A stretch of 64,000 bases of DNA from Trichosphaerium sp. ATCC 40318 (lineage: Eukaryota > Discosea > Flabellinia > Trichosidae): contig JALMLS010000332.1 in the NCBI GenBank assembly GCA_038496445.1, positions 62,001 through 126,000 of the forward strand. The letters run 5' to 3'. Below are positions 22,444 to 35,890 of this stretch, piece after piece. Below the pieces are notes generated by a model that saw only the letters and a list, made by a program, of their open reading frames with translations, was not told the origin of the DNA and made no database searches. A program made the translations under genes and the position numbers. How positions within the stretch are numbered: position 1 is the stretch's first letter; the number at the start of each line of letters is the position of its first letter.

Positions 22444-25400
22444 ATGGCAGGACAACTAATCAACCTGCGCGTGTACGTAGTACAACAAGATCAATTCAAA
22501 ACCATGCGGTTCGGCCAAGACATAGCCATTGGTGAAATATGCAAAGAGATCCGTGAACGAACCAATACAGGTGGTGCTGACCACGGTTTGTACCAACCAG
22601 GCGTTGCCGGGCGCTCTAAACCACGGTGGTTGAATAACAGACACTGTCTGCGGTTCTATGATGTTACAAGCGGGGTACGCATTCTGGCGCTAGTTGTGGG
22701 TCTTCCAAGCGTTCTTAACGTTAGGAGAGTTGTACTGGGTTTAATTTGTGCAGATCTCTAACACTTCGTTACTTGTAGGTAGAAGTCCACTACAAGAAGA
22801 AACATAGACCTCTACGCGTAACACTACAAGATGAGACAACAAAAACAGTGTTAATTGATGATTCTGCTACTGTTGACAAGATCACGGAGGTAGTCTGTAA
22901 AAAGATTGGTATTAATAATTCAGAAGAGTACTCGCTCAAGCGGTTAACCAAAGCTCCTGTCAATCTCAAAGGGTCCAAAAAATCAAAGGCAAAAACAGCA
23001 AAAACAGCAAAAACGACAAATCAAGCTCCAAAATGTACGTTAGGATGAGATGTAGTATTATTCTTACGTGTATAAATAGTTGTTTGGCTTCAAGCTCAAC
23101 AAACACTCCATGAACAGGGTGTTAGCGATGATGACGTTCTCAAATTAGAGAAAAAATACTTTTACACAGATGCCAACATAGATCGTAGCGATCCTGCGCA
23201 GTTACACTTTGTTTACGTCCAAGTACGGCTTTGAATAAAATTCTTTTTTTTTTTTTTTTTTTGGAAAACAGTACGTTTTTATTAACATCTTTGTAACTTA
23301 GATGAAAAACAATATTGTTGAAGGAAAGTACCCTGTTAGTAAAGATGAGGCAAGAGATCTAGGTGCCCTTCAATGTCAAGTTGAACATGGTAATCATAAC
23401 CCGTCAAGACATGTGCCAGGGTTTCTACCGTAAGTTAATTTTTTTTGGCACTTCATTTTTTTGGCCTTCCTGAGCTTACCTTACTATTAGACGTAATGAA
23501 TACTTTCCTCCTGCATACCGAAAGAATAAGGCATTAGAAGGAGAACTCTATGTAGCCCATAAAAAATACACTGGTATGTCTCAAGTAAACGCAAAGTACC
23601 GTTACGTACAATTGGTTCGTTCATTGAGTACATACGGTATTACTTTCTTCACTGTCAGAGTACGTCCTTTTTTTACACTTTAATTTTCTTTTCTTTTATC
23701 ACTTCGTCTCCTTGAGACTACAACACTTGTTAGTGTCATGATCAGCCTACATTACAAGTCATTTGTTCTCTTTTTTTTTTTCTTCTTTTGCGTGAATTCA
23801 ATGTATTTGAGTGCTTACTGTTGCCACTAAAGGAGAAAGGAAGTGGTTCAAAGAAAGGAAAACATATCCCTGTACACTTGGGTATCACAAGAAGTGAAAT
23901 CTTGCGTCTATCTACTGATACAAGACAAATTCTATCCAAACAACCTTTAAATCATTTAAAACGTTGGGCTGCTACGAATACTACATTCACTTTTGATTAT
24001 GGTGATTATGAAACTGACTACTACACTGTACAAACAAAAGAAGGTGAAGCTATTTCTCAACTTATCGCTGGTTACATTGATATCATCTTGAAAGCAAGAC
24101 AAGGTATGTTTTGGTTTTTTTTTTGCTTTTTTTTTCGCTTGGTTGGATTTTTTTGTTGTTTGTTATTTAACTTGCTGTAGACGCTGCAAAATTCGTTGAA
24201 GAGGATGATGTTCAATTTGGTAAAGAAGAAGGCTTTGATAACATGAGGGGTATTGCAACACAAAGTGTTATTCAGAGTTTTACACAAGGACTTGATCAAC
24301 TCCCTATGGGACAAATGGTTATGAATCCTGGTCAAGTTGGTATACCTGGTTCTTCTCTTCAACAATCTGGTGGTATTTCTAAAATGCCTCTTTCTCCTTC
24401 GCAACAAGTCAATATTATTGATTTGAACAGCGCTCACCACGCCGCTAGCCTCTTAGCTAAAGGTATGATGTTACTCTAAACATTTCATTAAGCTAATACT
24501 TTTTATTAGAGCTAGAAAAAGGTATTGAAGGTTGGGAGAACTTGAGCAACTTGAGTGCAGATAAATGGAAGGATCAACTTGTTAATCACGCAAACGCTGT
24601 CGATCAAGATGTTGCTGATCTCTTAAATGCTGCTTCTGTAAATCCAAGCCAATTGAGCAAGGTGAGTTGTTTACAAAAAGGTAATTATTTTCCTAACACC
24701 AAACTATAGCAAAAACTCGATAATGTTGCCAAAAAACTGGCACAAGATATGATCAAATTAGCTTCAGCAGCACGTAGTTGTGCTGCCGCTGGTGGCGTAG
24801 ACCTCTCAGTTATAGATGGCGCCAAAGCAGTAGCAGACGCCATTGCAGAAATGTTAAAATGTAAGATCTTTAACAGTATTGTAAATCAAACTCATCAAAT
24901 TCTTAGGCACTGAAGCACTTGCAAACAACCCACATGATCCAAAGACACGTGCTGCTTTAGATCGTGCAAATAAAAAGGTTCAAGATGCCACTCTACTTCT
25001 CCAAAATGCTGTAGCTGGTAACATTACAGACCCAGAGACACAAAAACTTGTTCTCGCTGCCGCTAAGGTAATTTTTTTTTTTGATGATTTTTTTTCTTAC
25101 AAACCTTTGTAGTCATTGGCAAGCAATATTGACGCGCTCAATGGATCTGCAAAGAAGGCTTTACCTACAATGAAAGATGGTCAAGCTATGCGTGATACTG
25201 TTCAAAGAGGAAAAGCTGTAATCGCTGCTAAAGATGCTCTTCTTAATGCTGCGAATACATTGGCACCTGCAACTGTTGATAGAAAGGTTCAAAAACACCT
25301 TGGCGATGTAGCACGGTACGTAGCCTTTTTTTTGTTTTTGTCTTTTATTGTTTTGGCTTGTGTCTGATGTTGTACTAGTGGCTTAAAGGATGCTGCACTT

Positions 25401-28400
25401 GGTATGGTTTCTGGTATGAAACCACATATTCATGATCCACACTTGTCTACTCTCAACCACGAGGCTCTAGCTGTTGCTGATGCACTTGCAAATCTATTAA
25501 ATTCGCTTGATACTGCTGAAAAGAAGAATTCTGGTGTAGGCGCAGAGTTTACTGCTCCATTAGAGAAACTTGTTTCTGCTCTTACACACTTGCGTGCAAA
25601 TCCTAATGAAAAGTCTCAAATCTTATCTTCAACCAAGAACGCCGTAGGCGCATCTAACGCCATGATTGCTAGTGCCAAAAAAATGGCTCAATCGACTAAG
25701 GATCCTCAAGCCAAGGAACGCTTGATGCGTGCTGTACGTTGTTCTTTTTTTTTTCTTTTTTTAGTGCTTATTTCTCTGTTAGGCTAAAGCTGTAGCAAGT
25801 GCTGTAAGCGGGTTTGTAGGATCTGCTAAAGCAGCTGCTGCTGATCCAAACAACAAGCAAAAGGTTCAAGCTATGCTTCATGAAGCTCAGCGATTAGAAA
25901 CAAACGCTCAGAGTCTTGTTGGTGATGCTGGAAAGTCTGCAGCTATTAATGCCTTGCGTGCTGCAGCAAAATCTGCAGCAGCTAATACACTCAACTTGAC
26001 AGCAGAAGCCAAGTCTTCTTTCCCATACTTGGGAACAGACGCAAAGCGTGAAGTTGCTCAAGATATTGTGAAGGCTGAGAAGGGTGTTAATGATATGCTT
26101 GGTACGCCTTAGATAGTATTATAGCCTCTTTGTTATATGTAGTTATTAACACCCTTTGTAGATGCACTCGCTAAAGCATCAAAGAACCCTGATGACACAG
26201 CTTTGCAAAATAGATTACTTGACTCTTCACAGAAGAATATCTTCCCTCTATCTGCTGTTGTTGCAAAATCAAAACGTGTTGCTCCTGGTATCAATAATGC
26301 AAATAGAAAACAAGCTTTGGCTATGGCTGCAGCAAACTGTGGTGACGCTATTCAGTGTACGCTCTTTTTTACTTTCCCTCTTTTTTTTTGATTTTTGTTT
26401 CACGTGATTTTCTGACTTTTTACTTTTAGCTCTAATGGCTGCTTGTAAACAATTTGGTAACGTTCAAGGTGTCCAAGGTGTTAGTGACGCATTGGATCAA
26501 TTTGATGCAACAAACGCTGATTTAGAAGCAGCTGTATTTGCTGCTAATCAAGGTTTGCTTAAAGCAAACCCTGGTATCGAAAGAGATCAAGCTATAGAAT
26601 TATTGGTACGCAAACCAACCTCTTTTAATGGTCAGCTGTTTCTAAACGTATTTTAGGATCAATCCATCAAAAAGTTAAAACCTAGCCTTACTGGTGTTGA
26701 AAACGCTGCTTTGGGCCGTGGTGGTAAAGTAGGCGCTTCAGCCAAGGATGCTGCTCTAAAGAGCGCGAATGTAACGGGTGCTGCAAAGACAGTAGCTTCT
26801 ACTGCACCTGATCGTTCTACACAAAAGAAAATATTAGCTGCAGCGAAGAATGCTAATAACAGCGTTCAAGATTACGTCTCTGCTGCTCGTGGCTTAGCCA
26901 CAAACCGTACAGACCCTTCATTAAAGGATGCTCTTGCTAAAGCTAAGAGAAACGTTGAGGGAGCTCTTGCTGATCTTATGGCTGTATCTCAAGGTCTTGA
27001 TCAAGGAGACATAGATGATGCTATCAACGTAAGTTTTTGAATCGAGTTGGAAAAGTTCATGTGGATAATAGACTTACTTTTCTTCCTAGTCGATTCTCGA
27101 TGCTGGTAATAACCTTGGTCCTATAACACCAATGCCTAATGCTCCTTCTCATAAGAAAGGGTGTTCTGCACTTGCTGCTACAACAAAAGCTCTAAATGCC
27201 GCTATATCCTCACTTGTAGTTACTGCCAAGACAAAGCCAAAGAATCTTGGACCAGCAGCTAGAATGACAGCTCAACAAGTAGTATCTCTTGTTGATGCTG
27301 CAGAAGTTGCCGCAAAATCAGCACCAAACAAGCAAAGAGCCGATAAATTCGTTATGGCTACTAAGAACCTCGCTAGTACGTTCTAGTCTTCTTGTACACC
27401 TTAACGAGATACTTACAATGTACCTTAGATGATACAGCACAGACTATTAGAGTCGCTAAGGCTCACGCACAAGCACCATCTCAAGCTACGCTTCGTGGTC
27501 TTGTTGAACAAGCTAAGGCTTTAGCTGGTACACTGCAAGGTGTTGCAGAGCTAGCTGGTGCTACAAACAACCCAGAATGTGACTCTGCTGTTAAACAGAT
27601 TCTTGATCTTATCCGTAGCCTTGATAATCCAAACGCTAGAGTAGCACCAATGGTACGATTCTTTTTTATTGAAACACAACTAACAGTCTTTCCTAAAGGG
27701 TCAACAAGGTATCCTCAGTGCTCTTGAAGGCGCTGTTAAGGGTCTGGCCAACTCAACTGCTCATCTCGTATCCGGTGCTCGTACTGGATCAGCTGACATT
27801 GGTGGTTCTGCAAAGGAATGTGCCCTCGCTGTTAAAGATATTGTACAAGCAGCACAAGCCGCTACACAAAAGTCAGGTAGAAAGGGACCTAGCCCTGGAC
27901 CCGCACCAACACCTGGAGCTGGTGAACTTGTTAGAAATATCACAAATGCTGCCAATAATATGGAACGTGATCCAAGAGGTAATTTAGTAACGAAGTAGTC
28001 ACAAGTATTTACTAATACGTTTTGATAGATCCAAACCGTGGTAAACAAAGTGCTAAAGCTATGGCTGTAAATGCATCAAACCTTATTGGCCTGGCCAAAG
28101 GTGCTTCACAAAGACCAGGTGCTAATAAACCAGCTATCCTTAAAGCTGCTCAGCAAGTCGCACAAGCAACAGCAGCCATTGCAAATGCTGCAAAAGGTAC
28201 TGCTTTTTTTATTATTCAATTCTTCTGTCTAATATTCTATTTAGCGACCAACAGCCCTGCTGGTATGCCAAAGTTGGTTAATGCTGGTCGCGATCTAAAG
28301 CAGAAAGCAGCTGCTCTCGGTCGCGCATTGGGCGTAGGAGCTCCTCCTCGTGGTGTTAATGCAGCTTCTGCTGTTGACCCAGTAGTAGCAAAGCAACTAA

Positions 28401-31400
28401 AAGCTGCTGCTAAGACTTCTGCTATGTCTACTGCGCAATTGATTCGTGCTTCAGCAGCTGTTGCTGCAGATTCAAGTGATCGCGCTGCTACCAGCCAGGT
28501 ACGCTATTAATGATGCCTTCTTTGACAAATGACTTCCTTCTCACTCCTTTTACTAGCTATCTGGATCTTCTAAAGGATTGTCTGATGCAATCCAAGAACT
28601 CTTGAATGTATGCAAGTACCTAAACCCTGCAGTCCGTGCTTGTGATGAAGCAGAAAGAGTACTAACTGATGCATTATCTCAACTCAACACAGCCCATATC
28701 AAAGCATCTGTGGGATCACTATCAGGAGGACCACCTGGTAAATCTAACGCTGGTATGTACTTTCTTGTATTTTGGAACGATCACTTTATTAACGTTGCTG
28801 TAGAATGTCAACAAGAGCTTGTACGTGTTAGCAAGGCTATGGCTGATACAATCCCTGGTCTTGTTGGTGGTTCCAAGAAAGGACCAGGTGCTCTTGCTCA
28901 AGCTTCTAGAGCTGTACGTCTATTTGAAAGACCATGTGTAGCATTTTTTTACTTACTTGAGAATTGCTTTTAGTTGAAAGCACAAATTCCTAAACTTGTT
29001 TTGGCTACACTAAACACTGCCTCAACAACAGCTGATCCTAAAGCACAACGTGACTTGCTTGAATTATCAAAAGATTTGGCTGAGAGCATGCTTGGTCTTG
29101 TACGATCTTGCCGTGACTACAAAGCAGGCGATAAAGCTGCTCAACAAGATCTACTCACAAGATCGAAAGCAGTACGTCTCCTTTTTGAGTTTAAAGTACG
29201 TGTTGACACACCAACTAACCAATTCCTTCCCTAGACATCACTTGCTATCTCACAACTCCTCACACCGCTTCACAGTAATGTACAGCGTCTTCGTGAACTG
29301 GATGTTGCAATAAAAGCAATCATGAAAGCTCTTGGTATGTTAAATCAACGTGCAACTCCGTCAGGCCGCCCATACGGTGTTATTCAAGCTCAATTGAAAC
29401 AAAAGGTATGTGTTTAAACTATTTGATTAAGAAAAACTTGTCTTCTAACATCTCTTTAATAGGCACTTGATGTCGCCATGACAGCGTCTAATTTACATTC
29501 TGCTGACAAGACGGATCTTGCTCGTATCTGTGCTGAAGCAAAAGACCTTGGTGACTCTGTACCTAAGATGGTTGTCATTGGTCGTGATGCTATTGCATCA
29601 ACAAATGAAGTTCAAGCCAAGAGTACGTTTTTCTATTGCAAAAAAAACAGTTTTTTTGTCGAACGGTGTCCTTACTTATTCCTTTTTAGAGCAAATATCG
29701 GCTGCTTCAGCAAATGTTGGTAAAGCCCTCTTAGGTCTTATCAGCGGAGCAAAGAAGGTTGGTAACAACCCACGTGACACAGCTGCCTCTCAAGGCATGT
29801 CAAACGCATTTAAAGCTGCATCAAAGGCTATATCTGCTTTGATTACAGCTGTTGCTGGAGGTGATACTACAATGAAGTATATGGACCAAGCATACAAGGT
29901 TATTGGTGCAGCAGTTCAAAAACTAGCCCAAGATTCCATCATGGCTCAAGCACAACAGCTCCAAGCAGGTCCAAAGGCTAAGGCAGCTCCTATGTCTGCT
30001 TTATTGAACGCTTTATCGAATACATCAAAGAAGGTAGCTGCTGCTTCAAAGAACTTGTCACAAGCCGCAAATATGACACCAGAACAACTTGGTAAAGCTG
30101 CTCAAGATGTTGCTAGAGCTGTTCGTATTATGGGTAATGTTGCTCATGATACTGCTACAAAACTACCTGATATTGTTGCTCAACAGAATCTATTGTCTTC
30201 AGCAAAGCAACTCGGTGTTACTGCACAACAACTCATCAACTCTGCAAAGGATATCTCAGCAGATAAGACAAACGAAGCTGCACGAAGAGCTCTTAGTGAT
30301 ACAATCAACTCTATCTCTAAAGGAGTAGAAGGATTGATTAGTACAGCTCAGACATCAGTAAACGAATCAGCTAGAGGTGAAAGAGAGTTAGATAGCGCCA
30401 TGAGAAACATTGAGGCTCTTCTAAGACAAACACCAAACGAACCAAATGCTACAGCCGAAGGCGTAGCTGAAGGAGCAACTGTACGTTCTCTCTTTTTGCC
30501 TTTCTTTTACTTACTATCTCTTCAAGGAAATGACAACAGCTGTTGCTCAACTTGTGTTTGCTATGAGCCAAGAAGAGATTATAAACGGCGCAAAAGCAGC
30601 TCTTAATGGAACAATGAACTTGCTAAAGCAAGGTTCTGGTGTTAGGAAACTAACTCAAAGAGCTGATGTTAAAGATAAGCTTCTGGGTTCTACTAGAAAA
30701 GCTGCACAAGCTATGATTCAGTTCTTGGATGTTTGCAAGGTTGATAGAAAAGATCAAGCCAATCAAGTCAAACTTGAAGACGCATCAACATCTGTAACAA
30801 TACTCATGTCAGATGTAATCTCTGCAGTTAATCTATTGCCAAATACAGAAGTATCTGTTGGAAAGGGAGACGATCTTGAGTCTGTTGCTGAGAAGGAACT
30901 CTCTGCTGCTGCCAAGATTATCGAGAACGCTGCTAAGACGCTATTGAACGCCAAGAGCGAACATACTGCTCCAAGTATTGATGGTATCATCAATGAAGAC
31001 GTACGCTTTAAAAAAACTTTCTTACTTTCTCTCTCTTTGTTGATATCTAACTTGTACTCTTCTAGAATATCACTGATGCTATCCTTGATGCTGCACGTGC
31101 TATTGCTATGGCCACAGGAACACTTGTTGTGTCTTCTGCTGCTGCACAGAAGGAACGTGTCGCTAAAAACCTCGCTACTGGAGGTAAACGTTACAGAAAT
31201 GATCCTACATGGGCCAATGGTCTTATTTCTGCTGCAAAATATGTCGCTGGTTCTGTACAAATGCTTGTAAGAGCATCTAATGCAGCTGTTGAGGTACGTT
31301 GTTTACAGAAGCTCGAAAAGGAAAAGAAGTTAGTGTTAATGATTTTTTTAGGGTTACGCTGAAGAGTCAGCTCTTATTGCTGCTGCTGAGTCAGTAGCTG

Positions 31401-31702
31401 CAGCTACAGCTCAATTGGTTGCTGCTTCTAGGGCTAAAGCTGATCCTAACTCACAGACACAGCAGAAGCTACAAAGAGCTGCTGGTACTGTTACTAAAGC
31501 TACAACAGCTTTGGTAAAGGCAGCAAAACAGGCAGCAGATTTCCTCGAGGAACAAAAAGTTGTCGAAGAATCAACTGCATTCGGACTCACAAATGCACAA
31601 GTTCAAAAGATGGAAGCACGTACAAAGGTGTTGGAGTTGCAAAGGCAGCTTGAGATGGCACAAAAAGAGCTATCACAGATCAAAAAGCAAGAGTACAAGT
31701 AA
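22444..31702 (+). CDS. Talin
   Basis: Cytoskeletal adaptor linking membrane receptors (integrins where present) to actin. Starts MAGQLINLRVYVVQQDQFKT (F0), then F1 (VEVHYKKKHRPLRVTL, with a Lys-rich insert KKSKAKTAKTAKTTN), F2 (MKNNIVEGKYPVSKDEARDL, KYTGMSQVNAKYRYVQLVRS) and F3 (IPVHLGITRSEILRL, LKRWAATNTTFTFDYGDY, QLIAGYIDIILKARQ). The F3 Arg-Trp pair corresponds to Arg358-Trp359 of animal talin, which bind the integrin NPxY tail. A long Ala-rich helical rod follows through more than 25 exons. The end is an I/LWEQ actin-binding module plus the short coiled coil (LELQRQLEMAQKELSQIKKQ) used for dimerisation, stopping at EYK. No villin headpiece follows, unlike amoebozoan talins. Size (roughly 2,400 residues, estimated) is near the usual 2,500. 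Exon joins in the rod were not all checked. Confidence 0.95.
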
Positions 31703-32269
31703 AAAACGAAAAAAAAGAGAAAAAAGAAAGAACCTCCATGTGCTTCTTTCTTTTAAAACCATTTTTTTTTGTATTGTAGATAAGGGATTTTTTTACCATC
31801 CCGACCCACCCCTCACTCTTGTTCGTCCATAAAATAAAGTTAAATAGTTATTTCGTTAGAACTTCGAGTGTTGTGTTGCTCGTAGAGCATTGCTAGTGTA
31901 CATCAAAATAAATGGTTGCCGTAGCAGTGGAAATGATTGTTAACTTGAATTTCGAATTATATTAAAGCAAGTACTCTGACTAATCTCCTAGCTTGTAACG
32001 CCTGTGCGTGTGAAGTATAACTATCGACTGCTGAAAAAATATACGGGTTGTTTTCGCACGTGGGTACAGCTATTCAAACAAATTCCTTCCAAGCAAATTG
32101 GCTTTAAGCTTATTGGCACTACATAGTCTCAAAAAAGAACAGTATTTGGCTTATTTTAGTCGCAGCTTTAATATTAAACTCCAATAAGATACCAAACACT
32201 ACAACCTTCTTGAGACTGTCATTGAAAGCGCTTACAACTATTAAAAACCAAAACTTTTTTGTAAATGAA
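31703..32269. other. Talin 3' region and spacer
   Basis: No gene. It contains the talin 3' UTR with an AATAAA-like run (aaaataaagttaaatag, about 31832) and a CACGTG near 32057. Confidence 0.5.
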
Positions 32270-33085
32270 ATGTCAACATCACGTGTTTGCTTGTTATTAC
32301 AGGCTCTTCCACTTGAAATACAGCTTGATATTTTAGATATTGACTACGAAATCTATCTAATTTGGCCCTCTCTATCGAAACAAACAGCCAAAACAACAAG
32401 GTTCGATTCTGAGTTAAGAAAACAAGGAAAGTGGATACAAAAAACAAAAACCGGGAAATCTTCACACAAGAAGAAACGTCAGGCTTATTGGAAACATGGT
32501 AATCTTGATGGTCAATATATAATATGGTACAAAGAAGGTCAAATACATGAAGACTGTCATTACATTGAAGGTAAACGAGAAGGAGAACATAGAATCTTGT
32601 ACAAGGATGGTAAGATAGCAAAGTTAGTTAGTTACTCAAATGGAAAAAAACAAGGTGAATGTAAGTGTTGGCACGTGAATGGAAAATTGTTTAGTAGATG
32701 TTATTACATTGATGATAAAAAAGATGGTGAATATTATACATGGAGTTATGAAGGTAAAAAAATGACTATGACACAGTATTTAGAGGATAAACGACATGGT
32801 AAGTATAGAAGATGGTACGAGAATGGACAATTACGTGAGTATTATCACTTTATGGATGATAAAAGACAAGGAGAATACAAGGCTTGGTACGAGAATGGGC
32901 AAATAAAAAAGAATAGCCACTATGTCAACGATTTTCTAGAAGGAGAGTACAAGTATTGGAACAAGAATGGTCAAATCCTTAACCACTCTAACTATGTACA
33001 TGGAAAACTGCAAGGATTATACAAGAGTTGGAATGAAGATGGACGTTTAAGACAGAGCATGCATATACGTGGATCTCATTCATAG
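32270..33085 (+). CDS. F-box-like protein with eight MORN_2 (toxin-antitoxin YwqK-type) repeats, intronless
   Basis: 271 residues from ATG 32270; upstream in-frame starts are non-ATG. An F-box-like N-terminus (LLQALPLEIQLDILDIDYEI) is followed from about residue 68 by eight units of about 23 residues with the pattern GKxxGEYKxWYENGQI (for example DKRQGEYKAWYENGQI). This is the MORN_2/YwqK-antitoxin-like repeat that folds as consecutive beta hairpins. No catalytic domain is present; the name of that repeat family does not imply a toxin here. It is probably a ubiquitin-ligase adaptor or scaffold. It is intronless in an intron-rich neighbourhood. Such F-box/MORN_2 architectures are known from several protists and giant viruses. 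Confidence 0.8.
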   Translation: MSTSRVCLLLQALPLEIQLDILDIDYEIYLIWPSLSKQTAKTTRFDSELRKQGKWIQKTKTGKSSHKKKRQAYWKHGNLDGQYIIWYKEGQIHEDCHYIEGKREGEHRILYKDGKIAKLVSYSNGKKQGECKCWHVNGKLFSRCYYIDDKKDGEYYTWSYEGKKMTMTQYLEDKRHGKYRRWYENGQLREYYHFMDDKRQGEYKAWYENGQIKKNSHYVNDFLEGEYKYWNKNGQILNHSNYVHGKLQGLYKSWNEDGRLRQSMHIRGSHS

Positions 33086-33847
33086 GGACAACAGCCAGCT
33101 TATGCTCATACAAACAAGTCCAGTAGATTTTGTTCAAACCAGAGGTAATAAATACACAGTCAATGCAGCAAATGTTAACTCTTTGAACAAAGCAAGTTGT
33201 CTGTCGTGTACCTTTAATTGCTACAGTAGCAATAAACAACAATGTTAACTATACACTATGACTTGCTCACAGGACACACGAGCACGACATTGAATCCCAA
33301 AAATCGTCATCAAAATCGTAGAATTGTTTTGTCCTCGGAGAAGGACCACACATTGCTTTGATATATTTGTCATCTGTTTAACAAAGTTAAAGCATTAGAA
33401 CACGCTTCGAACTGTTTGTTTGTGTCATTACACATTACATCTAAGAACGCTTCCGGAGTTAAAAGTACACTCCTGTTGAACTATTCTTGTTCTTCTCACA
33501 TGTGGTTTACACATAGACACTAACGCCTTATGATGCATTATAGGAATACACGCCAAAAAAAGCTTCGTAGTTAATTGTACGTCACGTGACTCAAAGTGAA
33601 GTAAAAAAAGGATATGTTCACAAAGAAATTCGGAACTTCGCCAAAAAAACACCGATGTTATCGGCCCTTAGGAAAAAAAAAAACCTCTCGTAGTATTTAA
33701 CAATACACTTAACTCCACTTTTTATTGTTAGTTTATCTCTTTTCTTTTAATAGAATACAATTACATTATCTACAAGTTTTTTTTTTGGGTTTTTTTTCAC
33801 CCAAACATTTTACAGGTTTTTTTTTGCTTTGTTCAGCGCCTTCTCCA
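33086..33847. other. Intergenic, nothing recognised
   Basis: No supported gene. Long T/A runs between 33675 and 33840; short open frames on the minus strand (33242-32988, 33652-33428) show no domain. Confidence 0.4.
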
Positions 33848-35027
33848 TTACTGTGAGAACGCCCTACGTAGCTGTTTTCTAGACCTTTGTCTCTTCTGTC
33901 TCTTCTCTTGTAACAACTCGAATAATTTTACGGTCTCTCTTGGTGTACTGAGCTCGACTGGCAAGTGATTACGTTTCTTTTTATATCCATTGCTTGAAAT
34001 AAATCCAGGGAATACATCATACCGTAAGATCCTCGTTATTTCTTCGCTAGCTTCTAAAAACAAGGTTAAGATAAAACACAGTCTAACGTTGCTTTGGTAC
34101 CATCGTATAGCGATCTAGGGCTTTTGCTTAGATCTCGTACAATGCTCTAAAAAGGAGATTAACACTTACAAAAAAAATTATAGATGCGAACCTTTCGGAT
34201 CGAGTACGAAATATTTATTGGGTCACGTGCTGTATTTTTATCAATAAACGTCTGGTGTATCTTCTCAGCAAACTTTCGACGCGCTCTGCTTCCATCCATA
34301 AGACGATAAATTCCTATTTTGAAAATTTTTTTAGAGTCTTTTTTTGTCACTTGAGGTAGGTTCTAACGTACCAACAGATACCAAAAAAGAAACACTCTCG
34401 GCTGTATGCCTCTCATGAGCGTACTCTCGAAATAAAATAAATAGTCTGCTATCTGCAAAGATCTCTGTCCATCTTGGTTCCTTTGTTGATGATACCTTTA
34501 AAAACCTTCTAGATTTACGGGTCTTTGATGCGCGTAAGTCCCTACTATACAAAGATTAGTTTTTATCCAACACACATCGAGAAATTAGAAAAGTTTAAGT
34601 TCAGAAAAAAAAAATCTCGACTCTTTTTTTGGTGAAGTTTTTTTTTTGGTTCTTTTACGCACGTGATAGCTTGTTTTTTACATTCCTCTTGCCTCTTTTT
34701 CCATTTATTACGTGTAGAGTCTAAACGAGCCAAAGATTTTGAGCGAAATTGGTTTCTCTGCTTCTTTTTGCTTTGTTTTTTCTCTTTCTTTGAAGAAGAA
34801 CTCTCCTTTGTTGTTGTAGTCTCAATTGATTCTATTACTGTATTTTTTTTTTTACTTCTTTTTGGACGAGAATAAGCTCCTGTTTGAACAAAAATATTAG
34901 GAGACACAACACTCACACACAAAATTACTTCCAAAATAGATGGTTTTAACAACCAGCTAATTGTATTTTAAAGTTAAAAATAATTGAACGTACTTCTTAT
35001 GATTGCAAAAAAAGCCAGCGATGCCAT
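33848..35027 (-). CDS. RGS-domain protein A with long basic N-terminal region
   Basis: Predicted GTPase accelerator for G-alpha. Coding order: ATG 35027-35025 (MASLAFFAIIRRAYSRPKRS), then a Lys/Ser-rich linker (ESSSSKKEKKQSKKKQRNQF) that could bind acidic membranes or nucleic acid. The RGS domain has WTEIFADSRLFILFREYAHE, ESVSFLVSVG, MDGSRARRKFAEKIHQTFI, PINISYSIRKSIVRDLSKSP and EITRILRYDVFPGFI. A basic tail ends at TAA 33850-33848. Six exons; the joins in the RGS domain keep frame through GTACG donors. Neighbour 35891-36905 is a paralogue in the same orientation. The class C GPCR in this window gives a plausible upstream partner class, but a direct link is inference. Confidence 0.8.
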
Positions 35028-35890
35028 CTAGTATTCCTTTTGATGGAACTAAAACCAGGCTTTGTATATTATAGAAGTAATTGTTTGTTCTCCGACAGCT
35101 GTTTGTCCGGTGCGTATTGCGTTACAATAGTTAAATAATGATCGAAATTTCACATAATTTTTGTCCTTCTAGCGCTATAAAAAAAACTCTAAATCACGTG
35201 ACCCTTTACCTACACGCGTAAACTCTATTTAAAATTTTTTCGCAGTGCTTGCCGTACACGATCTGACGCACAGCGCTCGCAAGTGCTTTTCGAAAAATAA
35301 TAAAACAATCTGAATAGCTTTGTTTCAAAATTTCGCGACCTGCAGTTTATTTAACTGCTCAAACCCTTTTTTAGTAACTAATACAAACGCCACGGGAAAC
35401 ACCTTTCTTGTTTATAGACTCCCGCCTTACCATACATTACATTAAACTCAATAGCTCATCAATCAATAGATTGAACCGTTCGACAAGGCACTAGCGGTTT
35501 TTTTTTTTTTTTCATCGTCACGTGCTGTTTACACTGTGGAACTGCCGGGTTGGATTCTTAGCTATAACGAACCCAACATTTCCGTTATTCAGTGGGTGTC
35601 ACTGAAATCATGCGAAAAAGCAAAGGGTTTAGCGATGGGCACATAAAAGGAGGTTTTAAGGTTTTTGCGTTACCGGTTATTTTATCATTCAGCGATTGAC
35701 AAATTCTTTTGTTAAAACACCAAAAAGGGGCCTTTTGTTATTTACAATCTATGTACAAATATAAGAGCTACACCAACACGTGATTAAGCAGTTCGCCTGT
35801 TGATCTTTTTTTTTTTCTTAATTCTTTTTCGCCTTTGTTTTTTTTTTCTGTTCGCCAAGATGACTTGAAGTTCTCTTTGTGTTGTTATAA
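35028..35890. other. Intergenic between the two RGS genes
   Basis: No gene seen. CACGTG at about 35195, 35520 and 35775; several T runs. It must hold the promoter of RGS gene A and the 3' region of RGS gene B. Confidence 0.45.

Noticed and set aside
27761-28048. Antisense frame within talin
   Set aside because: Overlaps a well-supported talin rod exon and has no domain.
30763-31260. 165-codon antisense frame in the talin rod
   Set aside because: Result of Ala/Leu-rich codon bias on the plus strand; no start context or homology.
32270-33085. Toxin-antitoxin system
   Set aside because: The repeat resembles YwqK antitoxin-like hairpins, but no toxin partner is adjacent and an F-box-like head is fused; a eukaryotic scaffold is the simpler reading.
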